Of a stretch of DNA of 5,354 nucleotides, positions 1 through 5,354 are shown piece by piece (positions within the stretch are counted from its first letter, which is position 1; each line of letters opens with the position of its first letter). The position numbers and the translations under genes are program-made. The notes under the pieces were generated by a model. That model was given only the letters and a program-made list of their open reading frames with translations, did not search any database and was not told the origin of the DNA. Source of the DNA: Gemmatimonadota bacterium (GTDB lineage Bacteria; Gemmatimonadota; Gemmatimonadetes; Gemmatimonadales; GWC2-71-9); assembly GCA_003220985.1 (NCBI GenBank), contig QHTY01000153.1:1-5354 (forward strand). The letters run 5' to 3'.

Positions 1-1924
1 TGTAGATGCCGTCGAGGTGTGGCTGCGCGGAATGCGTGATGAAATACTGGCTGCCGCCCGTGTTGGGACCGGACAGCGCCATGCCGACGGTGCCCACGTC
101 GTAGCGGACCGGATTGATTTCGTCGCGGAGCACGAACCCTGCCCCGGGTCCCCCCCAGCCATCGCCGCGCGGATCGCCGTCCTGTACGACGAAGTTCGGC
201 ACCACCCGATGCCAGCGCATGCCGTCGAAGAAGCGCCGCTCGACCAAGCCCAGGAATGCGGCAACAGTGACCGGGGCCTCGGCGGGCAGGAGCTCGATGT
301 CGAGCCGGCCGCGGTCGGTCTCCAGAATGACATGCGGGTTCGTGCCGGCGAGCGCGGGCGCCAGCCAGCGACGCGCGATCTCCCGGTAATCGGCGATCGT
401 GCGCCCGGTGGCGATCGGGAGCACCGGACCCCAGGCGTCGCGGGTGTCGGGCAGCGTATCGGCTGCCAAGCGGCGCACCAGGTAGTCCTCAGGCCGCGGC
501 GTCGACGCGACGAACCGGCTAGCCACGCGCACGCGCCCGGCCGAGGATGCAGCCGCGATCGCGCCAAGGGCCGAGACCGCCGACAGCCGCGCGTCGTTGA
601 AGGGATCGCCCTCGGCGCGCCGGTACGCGGCGACCAGCAGGTCCACATCGTCAGGGTCGGCATGCGTGAGCAGTGTGCGCGCCCGCGCGTCCAGTGACGA
701 ATCCGACGCCGGGACGTTGCGCTGCAACGCCTGCAGCGCCTGCGCCACGACGCGCCCATCCGGGTCCGCGAGCTGTGCCTCCAGGCGGCCCTGCGCGCGC
801 GCGGCGCCGAATGCCTCGGCGGCGACGCTGCGCCAGCGCCAGTCGGCATCGCCGCTGACGCCCGCGGCCGCTGCGATACCTGCCCCACTGTCGGCCTGCG
901 CCAAGGCGATGAGCGCCTGGCGCTTGAGCGCAAAAATGCTGCTCGTAAGCCGCGGCCCAAGCGCCGCGACTGCCACGCTGCCGCGCAGCACACCGAGCGT
1001 CGTCTCGGCCTGCACGGCCACACCGATGTCGCGGTCGGCGACGAGCGGTACCACCGCCGGCGCTAGCGCCGAGTCGCGGAAGGATGCGAGCGCGCGCAGC
1101 GCGTTGATGCGAATATGCGCGTCGCGATCGTCGAGCAGCCGGCGCAACCCCGCAAGTGCGTCGCGCTGATCGACGCGCGCGCTGTCGAGCAAGGCCTTGC
1201 TGAGGCCACGCGCCCCGACGGTGCGGGTCTCGTGATCGGGATCGCTCAACGCCCGAATCAGCGGCGCAGCTCCCTCTTTGGCGCGCAACCGGGCGAGCGA
1301 ATACAGCGCGCGCCAACGCGTCGCCGCATCTGTCGCGTCGGTAAAGCGTACCAGCTGCGCAATCGGCGCGCGCGTGCCGAGCCGCCAGCTTTCCAGCAGG
1401 GCGGCGTTCACCACAGGACTGGCCGCCGCGGGCGAGCCCGCCGCGAGGATATCAGCCAGAGCCTTCGCGCCGTCGTCGCCGCCGATCTTTGCGATGGCGG
1501 TTATGGCCTCGACCGGGGGCGCGCCCGCCTCGGCCGCAGCCGCCGCGCGAATCGTTTGCACCAGCGCGGGCAGCGCGCGGGCATCCTTCAATAATCCCAG
1601 GGCGAATGCCGCGGCCGAGCGCACGACAGCGGCGGAGTCGTTCAACGCCGGCAGCAGCAGATCGATGGCGGCGGGATCGCCGCTGCGGCCGGCCGCAAGC
1701 GCGCCTTGCCGGCGGACGACGGGACTGGGATGGCTCAGCGCCTCACGCAGCGCTGCCGCATCGAAGCGGCGCGCGTCGGCGGCGCCGAGCACGTTGGCAA
1801 GAATGCCGATCGTCGCTTCGTCGGCTTGCTGGGCCCACCCGGGCACCGGCCGCGCGACCAGCAGCGCGCACAGCAGGGAAACGCTAGAGACGAACCGGGT
1901 CGGCCGTGGGCTCGAGCAGCTCAC
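1..1924 (-). CDS. Exported HEAT-repeat protein with C-terminal cyclophilin-type PPIase domain, 3'-truncated by window edge
   Basis: 641 codons are present with no stop before the left edge; the last 40-50 residues of the PPIase domain are probably missing. Residues 1-31 look like a signal peptide: basic RPTR, a hydrophobic SVSLLCALLVA core and a possible cleavage after PGWA. Residues about 40-500 are Ala/Leu-rich helical repeats of HEAT type, with recurring D-x-x-x-x-V/I-R-x-x-A-x-x-A-L units, for example at 64-92, 95-122, 228-246, 265-295 and 359-400. Residues about 530-641 are a cyclophilin domain: HRVVPNFVVQDGDPRGDG carries the equivalents of CypA Arg55, Phe60 and Gln63 (Arg573, Phe578, Gln581), and SGPNTGGSQYFIT carries the Phe113 equivalent (Phe628). 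The Trp121 and His126 positions read His636 and Tyr641, a change common in bacterial cyclophilins. It probably catalyses cis-trans isomerisation at prolines outside the cytoplasm, with HEAT repeats binding a partner (inference). The start is GTG at 1924, the only start codon in frame after the last upstream stop, with a good ribosome binding site. Confidence 0.92.
   Translation of the reverse strand, partial: MSCSSPRPTRFVSSVSLLCALLVARPVPGWAQQADEATIGILANVLGAADARRFDAAALREALSHPSPVVRRQGALAAGRSGDPAAIDLLLPALNDSAAVVRSAAAFALGLLKDARALPALVQTIRAAAAAEAGAPPVEAITAIAKIGGDDGAKALADILAAGSPAAASPVVNAALLESWRLGTRAPIAQLVRFTDATDAATRWRALYSLARLRAKEGAAPLIRALSDPDHETRTVGARGLSKALLDSARVDQRDALAGLRRLLDDRDAHIRINALRALASFRDSALAPAVVPLVADRDIGVAVQAETTLGVLRGSVAVAALGPRLTSSIFALKRQALIALAQADSGAGIAAAAGVSGDADWRWRSVAAEAFGAARAQGRLEAQLADPDGRVVAQALQALQRNVPASDSSLDARARTLLTHADPDDVDLLVAAYRRAEGDPFNDARLSAVSALGAIAAASSAGRVRVASRFVASTPRPEDYLVRRLAADTLPDTRDAWGPVLPIATGRTIADYREIARRWLAPALAGTNPHVILETDRGRLDIELLPAEAPVTVAAFLGLVERRFFDGMRWHRVVPNFVVQDGDPRGDGWGGPGAGFVLRDEINPVRYDVGTVGMALSGPNTGGSQYFITHSAQPHLDGIY
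1832..1924 (-). other. Predicted N-terminal signal peptide of the HEAT-cyclophilin
   Basis: The first 31 residues have an Arg-containing n-region (PRPTR), a hydrophobic core (VSSVSLLCALLVA) and a G-W-A sequence before QQ that fits the -3/-1 rule for signal peptidase I. The Cys in the core (residue 19) is preceded by Leu rather than Gly/Ala/Ser, so it is not a good lipobox and a lipoprotein is less likely. The call depends on the GTG start at 1924. Confidence 0.7.
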
Positions 1925-2285
1925 ACACGTGCTCCGGAATGCGCGACAGCGTCTGTTGCGGGTTCAAGGCGATCAGCGACGTTTCGCCGGTCGCGAGCAG
2001 CTCATTGGTCTCCGCCCGCTCGATCGCATACCCGAAAATCACGCGCCGGGAGGCCAGGTCCCGCACCCAGCAGCGGACGCGAATCATATCATCATAGCGC
2101 GCGGGCTGGCGGTAGCGGACGTGGACGTCAGTCACTGTGAGATAGGTTCCCTGCTGCTCCATGTCGCGGTAGGACATCCCCCGCTCGCGCAGGTGCTCGG
2201 TGCGGGCCATGTCCATCCAGATCAGATAGTTCGCGTGATAGACGAACCCCATCTGATCGGTTTCGGAATAGTTGACGCGATGCAT
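1884..2285 (-). CDS. Acyl-CoA thioesterase, YbgC/4HBT hot-dog family
   Basis: 133 residues, the usual size for a single hot-dog fold thioesterase. The N-terminal signature NYSETDQMGFVYHANYLIWM carries the catalytic Asp of the 4-hydroxybenzoyl-CoA thioesterase family (Asp10) and the following conserved YHANY (His17). MARTEHLRERG then fits the start of the long hot-dog helix, and VRYRQPARYDDMIRVRCWV fits the central strands. Such enzymes hydrolyse acyl-CoA thioesters in the cytoplasm; the substrate cannot be read from the sequence. The ATG at 2285 is the only plausible start: no other start codon lies in frame between it and the upstream gene. It has no recognisable Shine-Dalgarno; the mRNA just upstream is C-rich. 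Some family members work with the Tol-Pal envelope system, but no tol or pal genes are visible here. The end overlaps the next gene by 41 bp. Confidence 0.93.
   Translation of the reverse strand: MHRVNYSETDQMGFVYHANYLIWMDMARTEHLRERGMSYRDMEQQGTYLTVTDVHVRYRQPARYDDMIRVRCWVRDLASRRVIFGYAIERAETNELLATGETSLIALNPQQTLSRIPEHVCELLEPTADPVRL
1932..1935 (-). promoter_or_regulatory. Shine-Dalgarno GGAG for the HEAT-cyclophilin gene
   Basis: On the minus strand GGAG lies seven bases before the GTG at 1924-1922, an ideal spacing. It sits inside the thioesterase coding sequence. It decides the start: no ATG or TTG is available in this frame between the upstream in-frame stop (1966-1964) and the hydrophobic core. 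Confidence 0.65.
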
Positions 2286-2300
2286 GACCGCGTTGATTAC

Positions 2301-2331
2301 GGGGGGCGGGGGCTGGGGCTTGGGGATTGGG
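2301..2331 (+). repeat. G-run tract with G-quadruplex pattern in the ALDH16-thioesterase gap
   Basis: Five plus-strand G runs of lengths 6, 5, 4, 4 and 3 are separated by 1, 2, 3 and 3 bases (runs at 2301-2306, 2308-2312, 2315-2318, 2322-2325 and 2329-2331). From 2315 the spacing is 7 bp (GGGGCTT, GGGGATT, GGG), as in the linker repeat. The tract fills most of the 49-bp gap at 2286-2334. In the mRNA the same bases form a C-rich leader before the thioesterase ATG. There is no hairpin followed by a T run, so this is not an intrinsic terminator, and no promoter boxes are visible. Confidence 0.8.
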
Positions 2332-2334
2332 AAG

Positions 2335-4716
2335 CTACTCGCCGTACGGAATCCAGATGTTTTTTACTTCCGTCGCGCGGCGGAGGAACTCGCGTCCCTC
2401 ACCCTGACGCGTATCGAGCCAGTCGCGCGTGCGCGCCGACGTCCACGTGCGCTTCATGTTCGCCGCAGATGCAAGCTCCACCGTTTTCACACCCGCCGCG
2501 GTGCCGAAATACCACATGCCATCCACGTCGTCATGGTCGGCGAGCACCTTCGCCAGCGCGTCCTTTGCCCCCGTGATCACGTTGATGACGCCGCTCGGCA
2601 CGTCGGAGGTCTCCAGGACCGTGTAGAACTCCGTCGCCGCGAGCGGATTGGGTTCGGACGGAATGACGATGACCGTGTTGCCGACGGCAATGGCGGGCGC
2701 GACCAGCGAGACGAAGCCGAGCAGCGGGAACTCGTCCGGGGCGGCGATGCCGAGGACGCCGACGGGCTCGTTCATCGCGAGGGTGACGCCGCGAATCGGC
2801 GTGTGGTGGACGGCGCCGTCCCATTTGTCGGCCCACGCGGCGTAGGTAAAGAGCCGCGCGATACTCGCGTCGACTTCCTCACGACCGACTCTCGCCGCGA
2901 ACTCGGCGCCGCGCGTCGCCAGATTCTCGGCAATGAAGTAGAGGATCTGCGCGCGCGTGTGACCGCTTGCCCCGCCCCGTCCCCATCCGTCCGCGGCATG
3001 CGCGGCCTCGACGGCATTGCGTACGTCCTTGCGATTGCCCTCGGCGACCTCGCCGAGCACCCGTCCATCCGGGCCGACGATCCTGCGACTGTACCCTTGG
3101 TCCGGCCGAACTTGCTGCCCTCCGATGAATAATTTGTACGTCCGGTCGATTGGCGGGATCGGTGATTCGGGAGACGGGACACGGGAAACGGGAAACGTTG
3201 GCGCCTGTTCGTGTCCCGTGTCCCGTTTGTCGTTTCCCGTGTGTTCCCAACCAGGCTTCAGATACTCATACATCCCTTCCCTTCCACCTTCTCTGCCAAA
3301 GCCAGACTCGCGATAGCCACCGAATCCAGAAGCTGCATCGAACAGGTTGGTCGAGTTGATCCAGACGACCCCAGCCTTGAGTTTCGGCGCGACGTCGAGG
3401 GCGAGATTGATGTTCTCCGACCACACACTTGCGGCGAGGCCGTACGGGGTGTTGTTCGCGAGCTCGACCGCCTCCTTGGGCGTGCGGAACGTCATGCTGA
3501 CGAGCACGGGGCCGAAGATCTCGACCTGTGCGATCGTTGCGGCGGGCGAGACGTCCGTGAACAGCGTGGGCGGATAGAAGTACCCTTCGGTGGGGCACGC
3601 CCACGAGGGCTGCCACATCTTGGCCCCTTCTTCCACACCCTTTTCGACCAGGCCACGAATCCGCTCGAGCTGCACCGGCGCGACGATCGCGCCCATGTCC
3701 ACCGCTTTGTCCAGCGGCGAGCCGACGCGCAGCTTCTCCATGCGCGCCCGCAGCTTTTGTGTCAACCGATCGGCGACCCCTTCCTGAACGAGCAAGCGAG
3801 AGCCGGCGCAGCACACCTGTCCCTGATTGAACCAGATCGCATCGACGACGCCCTCGACCACACTGTCGAGATCCGCGTCGTCGAACACGATGAATGGGCT
3901 CTTGCCGCCGAGCTCGAGCGTGAGCTTCTTGCCGCTGCCGGCGGTCGCCTTGCGAATGATACGGCCCACTTCGGTCGAGCCGGTGAAGGCGATTTTCTGC
4001 ACGTCGGGATGCTCGACCAGGAGTTTGCCGGTCGCCCCGTCACCGGTGACGACGTTGAATACGCCCGCGGGCAGGCCGGCGGACTGCGCGATCTCTGCAA
4101 AACACAGCGCGGTCAGTGGCGTGAACTCCGCGGGCTTCAGGATCACGGTGTTTCCGGCGGCGAGTGCCGGCGCGACCTTCCACGCGACCATCAGCAGCGG
4201 GAAGTTCCACGGGATGATTTGCCCGACGACGCCGACCGGCACGTAGCCGAGGAACTCGGCGTCACGGAGCTGCGCCCACCCGGCGTGGTGATAGAAGTGC
4301 CGGGCGACCAGCGGGATGTCGAGATCGCGCGTCTCACGAATCGGTTTGCCGTTGTCGAGACTCTCGAGCACGGCGAGCAGCCGGGAGTGGCGCTGCACCT
4401 CGCGCGCGAGCGCGTACAGATAGCGGGCGCGTGCGTGCGCCGGCAACGCCGCCCAGCCTGGGGCCGCGGCAGTCGCCCCCGCGACGGCGGCGTCGATGTC
4501 AGCCTTGCTCCCCTGCGCGACGCGGGCGAGAACCGCTGTGGTCGCGGGGTTGATCGTCTCGAAGTACTGTCCTTCCACCGGAGCGGTCCACCGGCCATTG
4601 ATGAAATGGCCGAACCGCCCGTTGTCGTGCTGCCGGATCCACTCCAGCGCGGGTGCGTCGCTTTCCGGCGCCGGCCCGTACTCCATCGTCTCGAACAGCT
4701 TGGCGACGGTCGCCAT
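2335..4716 (-). CDS. Two-domain aldehyde dehydrogenase, ALDH16 family
   Basis: 793 residues. The N-terminus MATVAKLFETMEYGPAPESD matches the ALDH16 start, so I chose the ATG at 4716 over the open frame reaching 4836, which would run through deoC. Domain 1 (about 30-487) is a complete NAD(P)-dependent dehydrogenase: PWNFP with Asn171, KPAE with Lys194, ELGGKSP with Glu268, FNQGQVCCAGSR with catalytic Cys302 (codon 3813-3811) and EIFGP with Glu399. A linker (about 488-524) is encoded by a DNA repeat. Domain 2 (about 525-793) starts at YKLFIGG and is a degenerate ALDH fold: the Asn position reads Glu (APDEFP, 662), the Lys position reads Ile (VIVIPSE, 685), and no catalytic Glu or Cys follows. 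It ends in the ALDH16-type tail VKNIWIPYGE. ALDH16 enzymes are known to join one catalytic and one pseudo-catalytic domain; human ALDH16A1 lost the Cys, whereas this protein keeps it. Given deoC directly upstream, oxidation of acetaldehyde is the likely role (inference). Domain 2 appears about nine residues short near 610. Confidence 0.95.
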   Translation of the reverse strand: MATVAKLFETMEYGPAPESDAPALEWIRQHDNGRFGHFINGRWTAPVEGQYFETINPATTAVLARVAQGSKADIDAAVAGATAAAPGWAALPAHARARYLYALAREVQRHSRLLAVLESLDNGKPIRETRDLDIPLVARHFYHHAGWAQLRDAEFLGYVPVGVVGQIIPWNFPLLMVAWKVAPALAAGNTVILKPAEFTPLTALCFAEIAQSAGLPAGVFNVVTGDGATGKLLVEHPDVQKIAFTGSTEVGRIIRKATAGSGKKLTLELGGKSPFIVFDDADLDSVVEGVVDAIWFNQGQVCCAGSRLLVQEGVADRLTQKLRARMEKLRVGSPLDKAVDMGAIVAPVQLERIRGLVEKGVEEGAKMWQPSWACPTEGYFYPPTLFTDVSPAATIAQVEIFGPVLVSMTFRTPKEAVELANNTPYGLAASVWSENINLALDVAPKLKAGVVWINSTNLFDAASGFGGYRESGFGREGGREGMYEYLKPGWEHTGNDKRDTGHEQAPTFPVSRVPSPESPIPPIDRTYKLFIGGQQVRPDQGYSRRIVGPDGRVLGEVAEGNRKDVRNAVEAAHAADGWGRGGASGHTRAQILYFIAENLATRGAEFAARVGREEVDASIARLFTYAAWADKWDGAVHHTPIRGVTLAMNEPVGVLGIAAPDEFPLLGFVSLVAPAIAVGNTVIVIPSEPNPLAATEFYTVLETSDVPSGVINVITGAKDALAKVLADHDDVDGMWYFGTAAGVKTVELASAANMKRTWTSARTRDWLDTRQGEGREFLRRATEVKNIWIPYGE
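3167..3197 (+). repeat. 7-bp tandem repeat (consensus ACGGGAA), about four copies, inside the ALDH16 linker
   Basis: Four successive 7-mers are read on the plus strand: TCGGGAG (3167-3173), ACGGGAC (3174-3180), ACGGGAA (3181-3187) and ACGGGAA (3188-3194), followed by ACG. The GGG triplets are each separated by four bases, so the block also fits the canonical G-quadruplex pattern on the plus strand, which is the template strand for the dehydrogenase. Read as protein on the minus strand it encodes the Pro/Ser/Val stretch FPVSRVPSPE of the linker. It is an element embedded in a coding sequence without breaking it. Confidence 0.85.
3174..3242. repeat. Imperfect inverted repeat (13-bp and 12-bp perfect arms) in the ALDH16 linker
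   Basis: ACGGGACACGGGA at 3174-3186 is perfectly complementary to TCCCGTGTCCCGT at 3214-3226, leaving a 27-base loop. A second, competing pairing joins ACACGGGAAACG at 3179-3190 with CGTTTCCCGTGT at 3231-3242. The right side repeats the same C-rich 7-bp unit on the opposite strand (GTGTCCC twice at 3211-3224, then GTTTGTC and GTTTCCC to 3238). The whole looks like two tandem-repeat blocks facing each other, similar in form to small palindromic intergenic repeats, but here inside an open reading frame. The dehydrogenase mRNA could form a strong hairpin between its two domain-coding parts. Confidence 0.85.
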
Positions 4717-4718
4717 TA
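4714..4718 (-). promoter_or_regulatory. TAATG stop-start overlap of deoC and the ALDH16 gene
   Basis: The last A of the deoC TAA is the first A of the dehydrogenase ATG. Such one-base overlaps usually mean translational coupling by ribosome re-initiation. The bases before the ATG (GATGGTG) give only a weak Shine-Dalgarno, which fits coupling. The arrangement supports making the two enzymes together. Confidence 0.75.
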
Positions 4719-5354
4719 CACCATCGGGTGGCGGTGCGCGGCGGCGTAACGCCCGGTCACGAAATGCTCGAGCTGCCGCTCGATGTCGGTGAGCAACGAG
4801 CTGGCACCCAACCGGAACAAGGCAGGCCGCAGCCACCGGTCGCCCAGCTCTTCCTTCATAAGGATCAGCCAGTCGAGCGCCTGCTTGGCCGCGCGAATGC
4901 CGCCGGCGGGCTTGAATCCGATCGCGGATCCGGACCGCGTCTCATACTCGCGAATCATCCGCGCCATCACGACACCAACCGGGAGGACCGCGTTGACGGA
5001 CTCTTTGCCCGTCGACGTCTTGATGAAGTCCGCGCCCGCCATCATCGCCACCATGCTCGCGCGCGCGACATTGGTCAGCGTCGCCAGATCGCCGGTGCCG
5101 AGGATCGCTTTCATGTGCGCGCGACCGCAGGCGTCGCGGAACGCGCGCACCTCCGCGTACAGCGCCGGCCAGTCGCCCGTGAGCACGTGCGCGCGCGTGA
5201 TCACGATGTCGATCTCCTGCGCGCCTGCCGCGACGGAGGCCTGCACTTCCTCGAGCCGCTGGGCGAACGGACTGAGTCCCGCGGGAAAGCCCGTCGATAC
5301 CGCGGCGACCGGAATACCCGAGCCCTCGAGCGCGGCCACGGCGGTCGGCACCAG
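4716..5354 (-). CDS. deoC: Deoxyribose-phosphate aldolase, DERA-like, 5'-truncated by window edge
   Basis: Class I aldolase that cleaves 2-deoxy-D-ribose-5-phosphate to glyceraldehyde-3-phosphate and acetaldehyde in cytoplasmic deoxynucleoside breakdown. The C-terminal 212 residues are present; the frame is open to the right edge, so the start lies outside the window and the GTG at 5351 is an internal valine. Visible motifs are GFPAG, EIDIVI with the conserved Asp (codon 5210-5208), FIKTSTGK with the Schiff-base Lys (codon 5021-5019) and GFKPAGGIR with the second active-site Lys (codon 4913-4911). The stretch ALYAEVRAFRDACG, the segment EELGDRW..LFRLGASSLL and the tail HFVTGRYAAAHRHPM resemble the longer eukaryotic DERA form (about 318 residues in human, from memory) more than the roughly 260-residue E. 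coli enzyme. About 100 N-terminal residues would then be missing. The stop codon overlaps the next gene's ATG (TAATG), which indicates one transcript and coupled translation with the aldehyde dehydrogenase. The family assignment is very secure. Confidence 0.96.
   Translation of the reverse strand: MVPTAVAALEGSGIPVAAVSTGFPAGLSPFAQRLEEVQASVAAGAQEIDIVITRAHVLTGDWPALYAEVRAFRDACGRAHMKAILGTGDLATLTNVARASMVAMMAGADFIKTSTGKESVNAVLPVGVVMARMIREYETRSGSAIGFKPAGGIRAAKQALDWLILMKEELGDRWLRPALFRLGASSLLTDIERQLEHFVTGRYAAAHRHPMV

Noticed and set aside
651..1316. 221-residue minus-strand open frame in another phase
   Set aside because: It overlaps the HEAT repeats in a different frame and reads as Arg/Ala-rich shadow sequence; the HEAT frame runs uninterrupted through the whole stretch.
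2286..2334. Promoter or intrinsic terminator in the 49-bp gap
   Set aside because: No -35/-10 pair and no stem followed by a T run is visible on the minus strand; the gap is mainly the G/C-run tract.
1278..2576. 432-residue plus-strand open frame spanning three minus-strand genes
   Set aside because: It crosses the HEAT gene, the thioesterase, the G-rich gap and the ALDH16 end. The product is Ala/Arg/Ser-rich with no recognisable domain.
3167..3248. CRISPR array
   Set aside because: Units are only 7 bp, contiguous and palindromic across the centre, with no spacers.
3140..3260. Frameshift or artificial fusion of two separate ALDH genes at the repeat
   Set aside because: The frame is open without interruption, and the order of catalytic domain then pseudo-domain is the normal ALDH16 architecture. 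The N-terminal and C-terminal signatures both fit that family.
3211..4749. 512-residue plus-strand open frame opposite the ALDH16 gene
   Set aside because: It lies antisense to a protein with full catalytic motifs. Its translation is Arg/Asp/His-rich and resembles no family I know; long antisense frames are expected in GC-rich coding DNA.
4717..4836. 40-residue N-terminal extension of the ALDH16 protein
   Set aside because: It would overlap the conserved deoC C-terminus and reads as Arg/Ala-rich shadow. The family N-terminus begins at the ATG at 4716.

Overview
All four recognisable genes lie on the minus strand, head to tail, in very GC-rich DNA with almost no intergenic space. In transcription order (right to left) they are: (1) the 3' part of a DERA-like deoxyribose-phosphate aldolase gene (deoC), cut by the right window edge; (2) a complete two-domain aldehyde dehydrogenase of the ALDH16 type, whose ATG shares one base with the deoC stop; (3) after a 49-bp gap, a small YbgC/4-hydroxybenzoyl-CoA-type hot-dog thioesterase; (4) overlapping the thioesterase end by 41 bp, an exported protein with a long HEAT-repeat region and a C-terminal cyclophilin (peptidyl-prolyl isomerase) domain, cut by the left window edge. 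No RNA gene, CRISPR array, insertion sequence, clear promoter or intrinsic terminator was seen.

Functionally, deoC and the dehydrogenase form a plausible pair. The aldolase splits 2-deoxyribose-5-phosphate into glyceraldehyde-3-phosphate and acetaldehyde, and the dehydrogenase could oxidise the acetaldehyde to acetate. The thioesterase and the HEAT-cyclophilin have no obvious biochemical link to this pair and may only share the transcript.

The least expected content is non-coding in style. A G-rich 7-bp tandem repeat with a 13-bp inverted repeat lies inside the dehydrogenase reading frame, exactly in the linker between its two domains. A second G-run tract, partly with the same 7-bp spacing and on the same strand, fills most of the gap between the dehydrogenase and thioesterase genes. 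Both match the canonical G-quadruplex pattern.

The organism is a high-GC bacterium. The HEAT-cyclophilin architecture, the short G-rich 7-bp repeats and the deoC-ALDH16 pair suggest Gemmatimonadota or a similar soil phylum. This is an inference from memory of such genomes, not something the sequence proves. No previously undescribed system such as a defence or mobile island is evident; the window reads as core metabolism plus an unusual repeat family.
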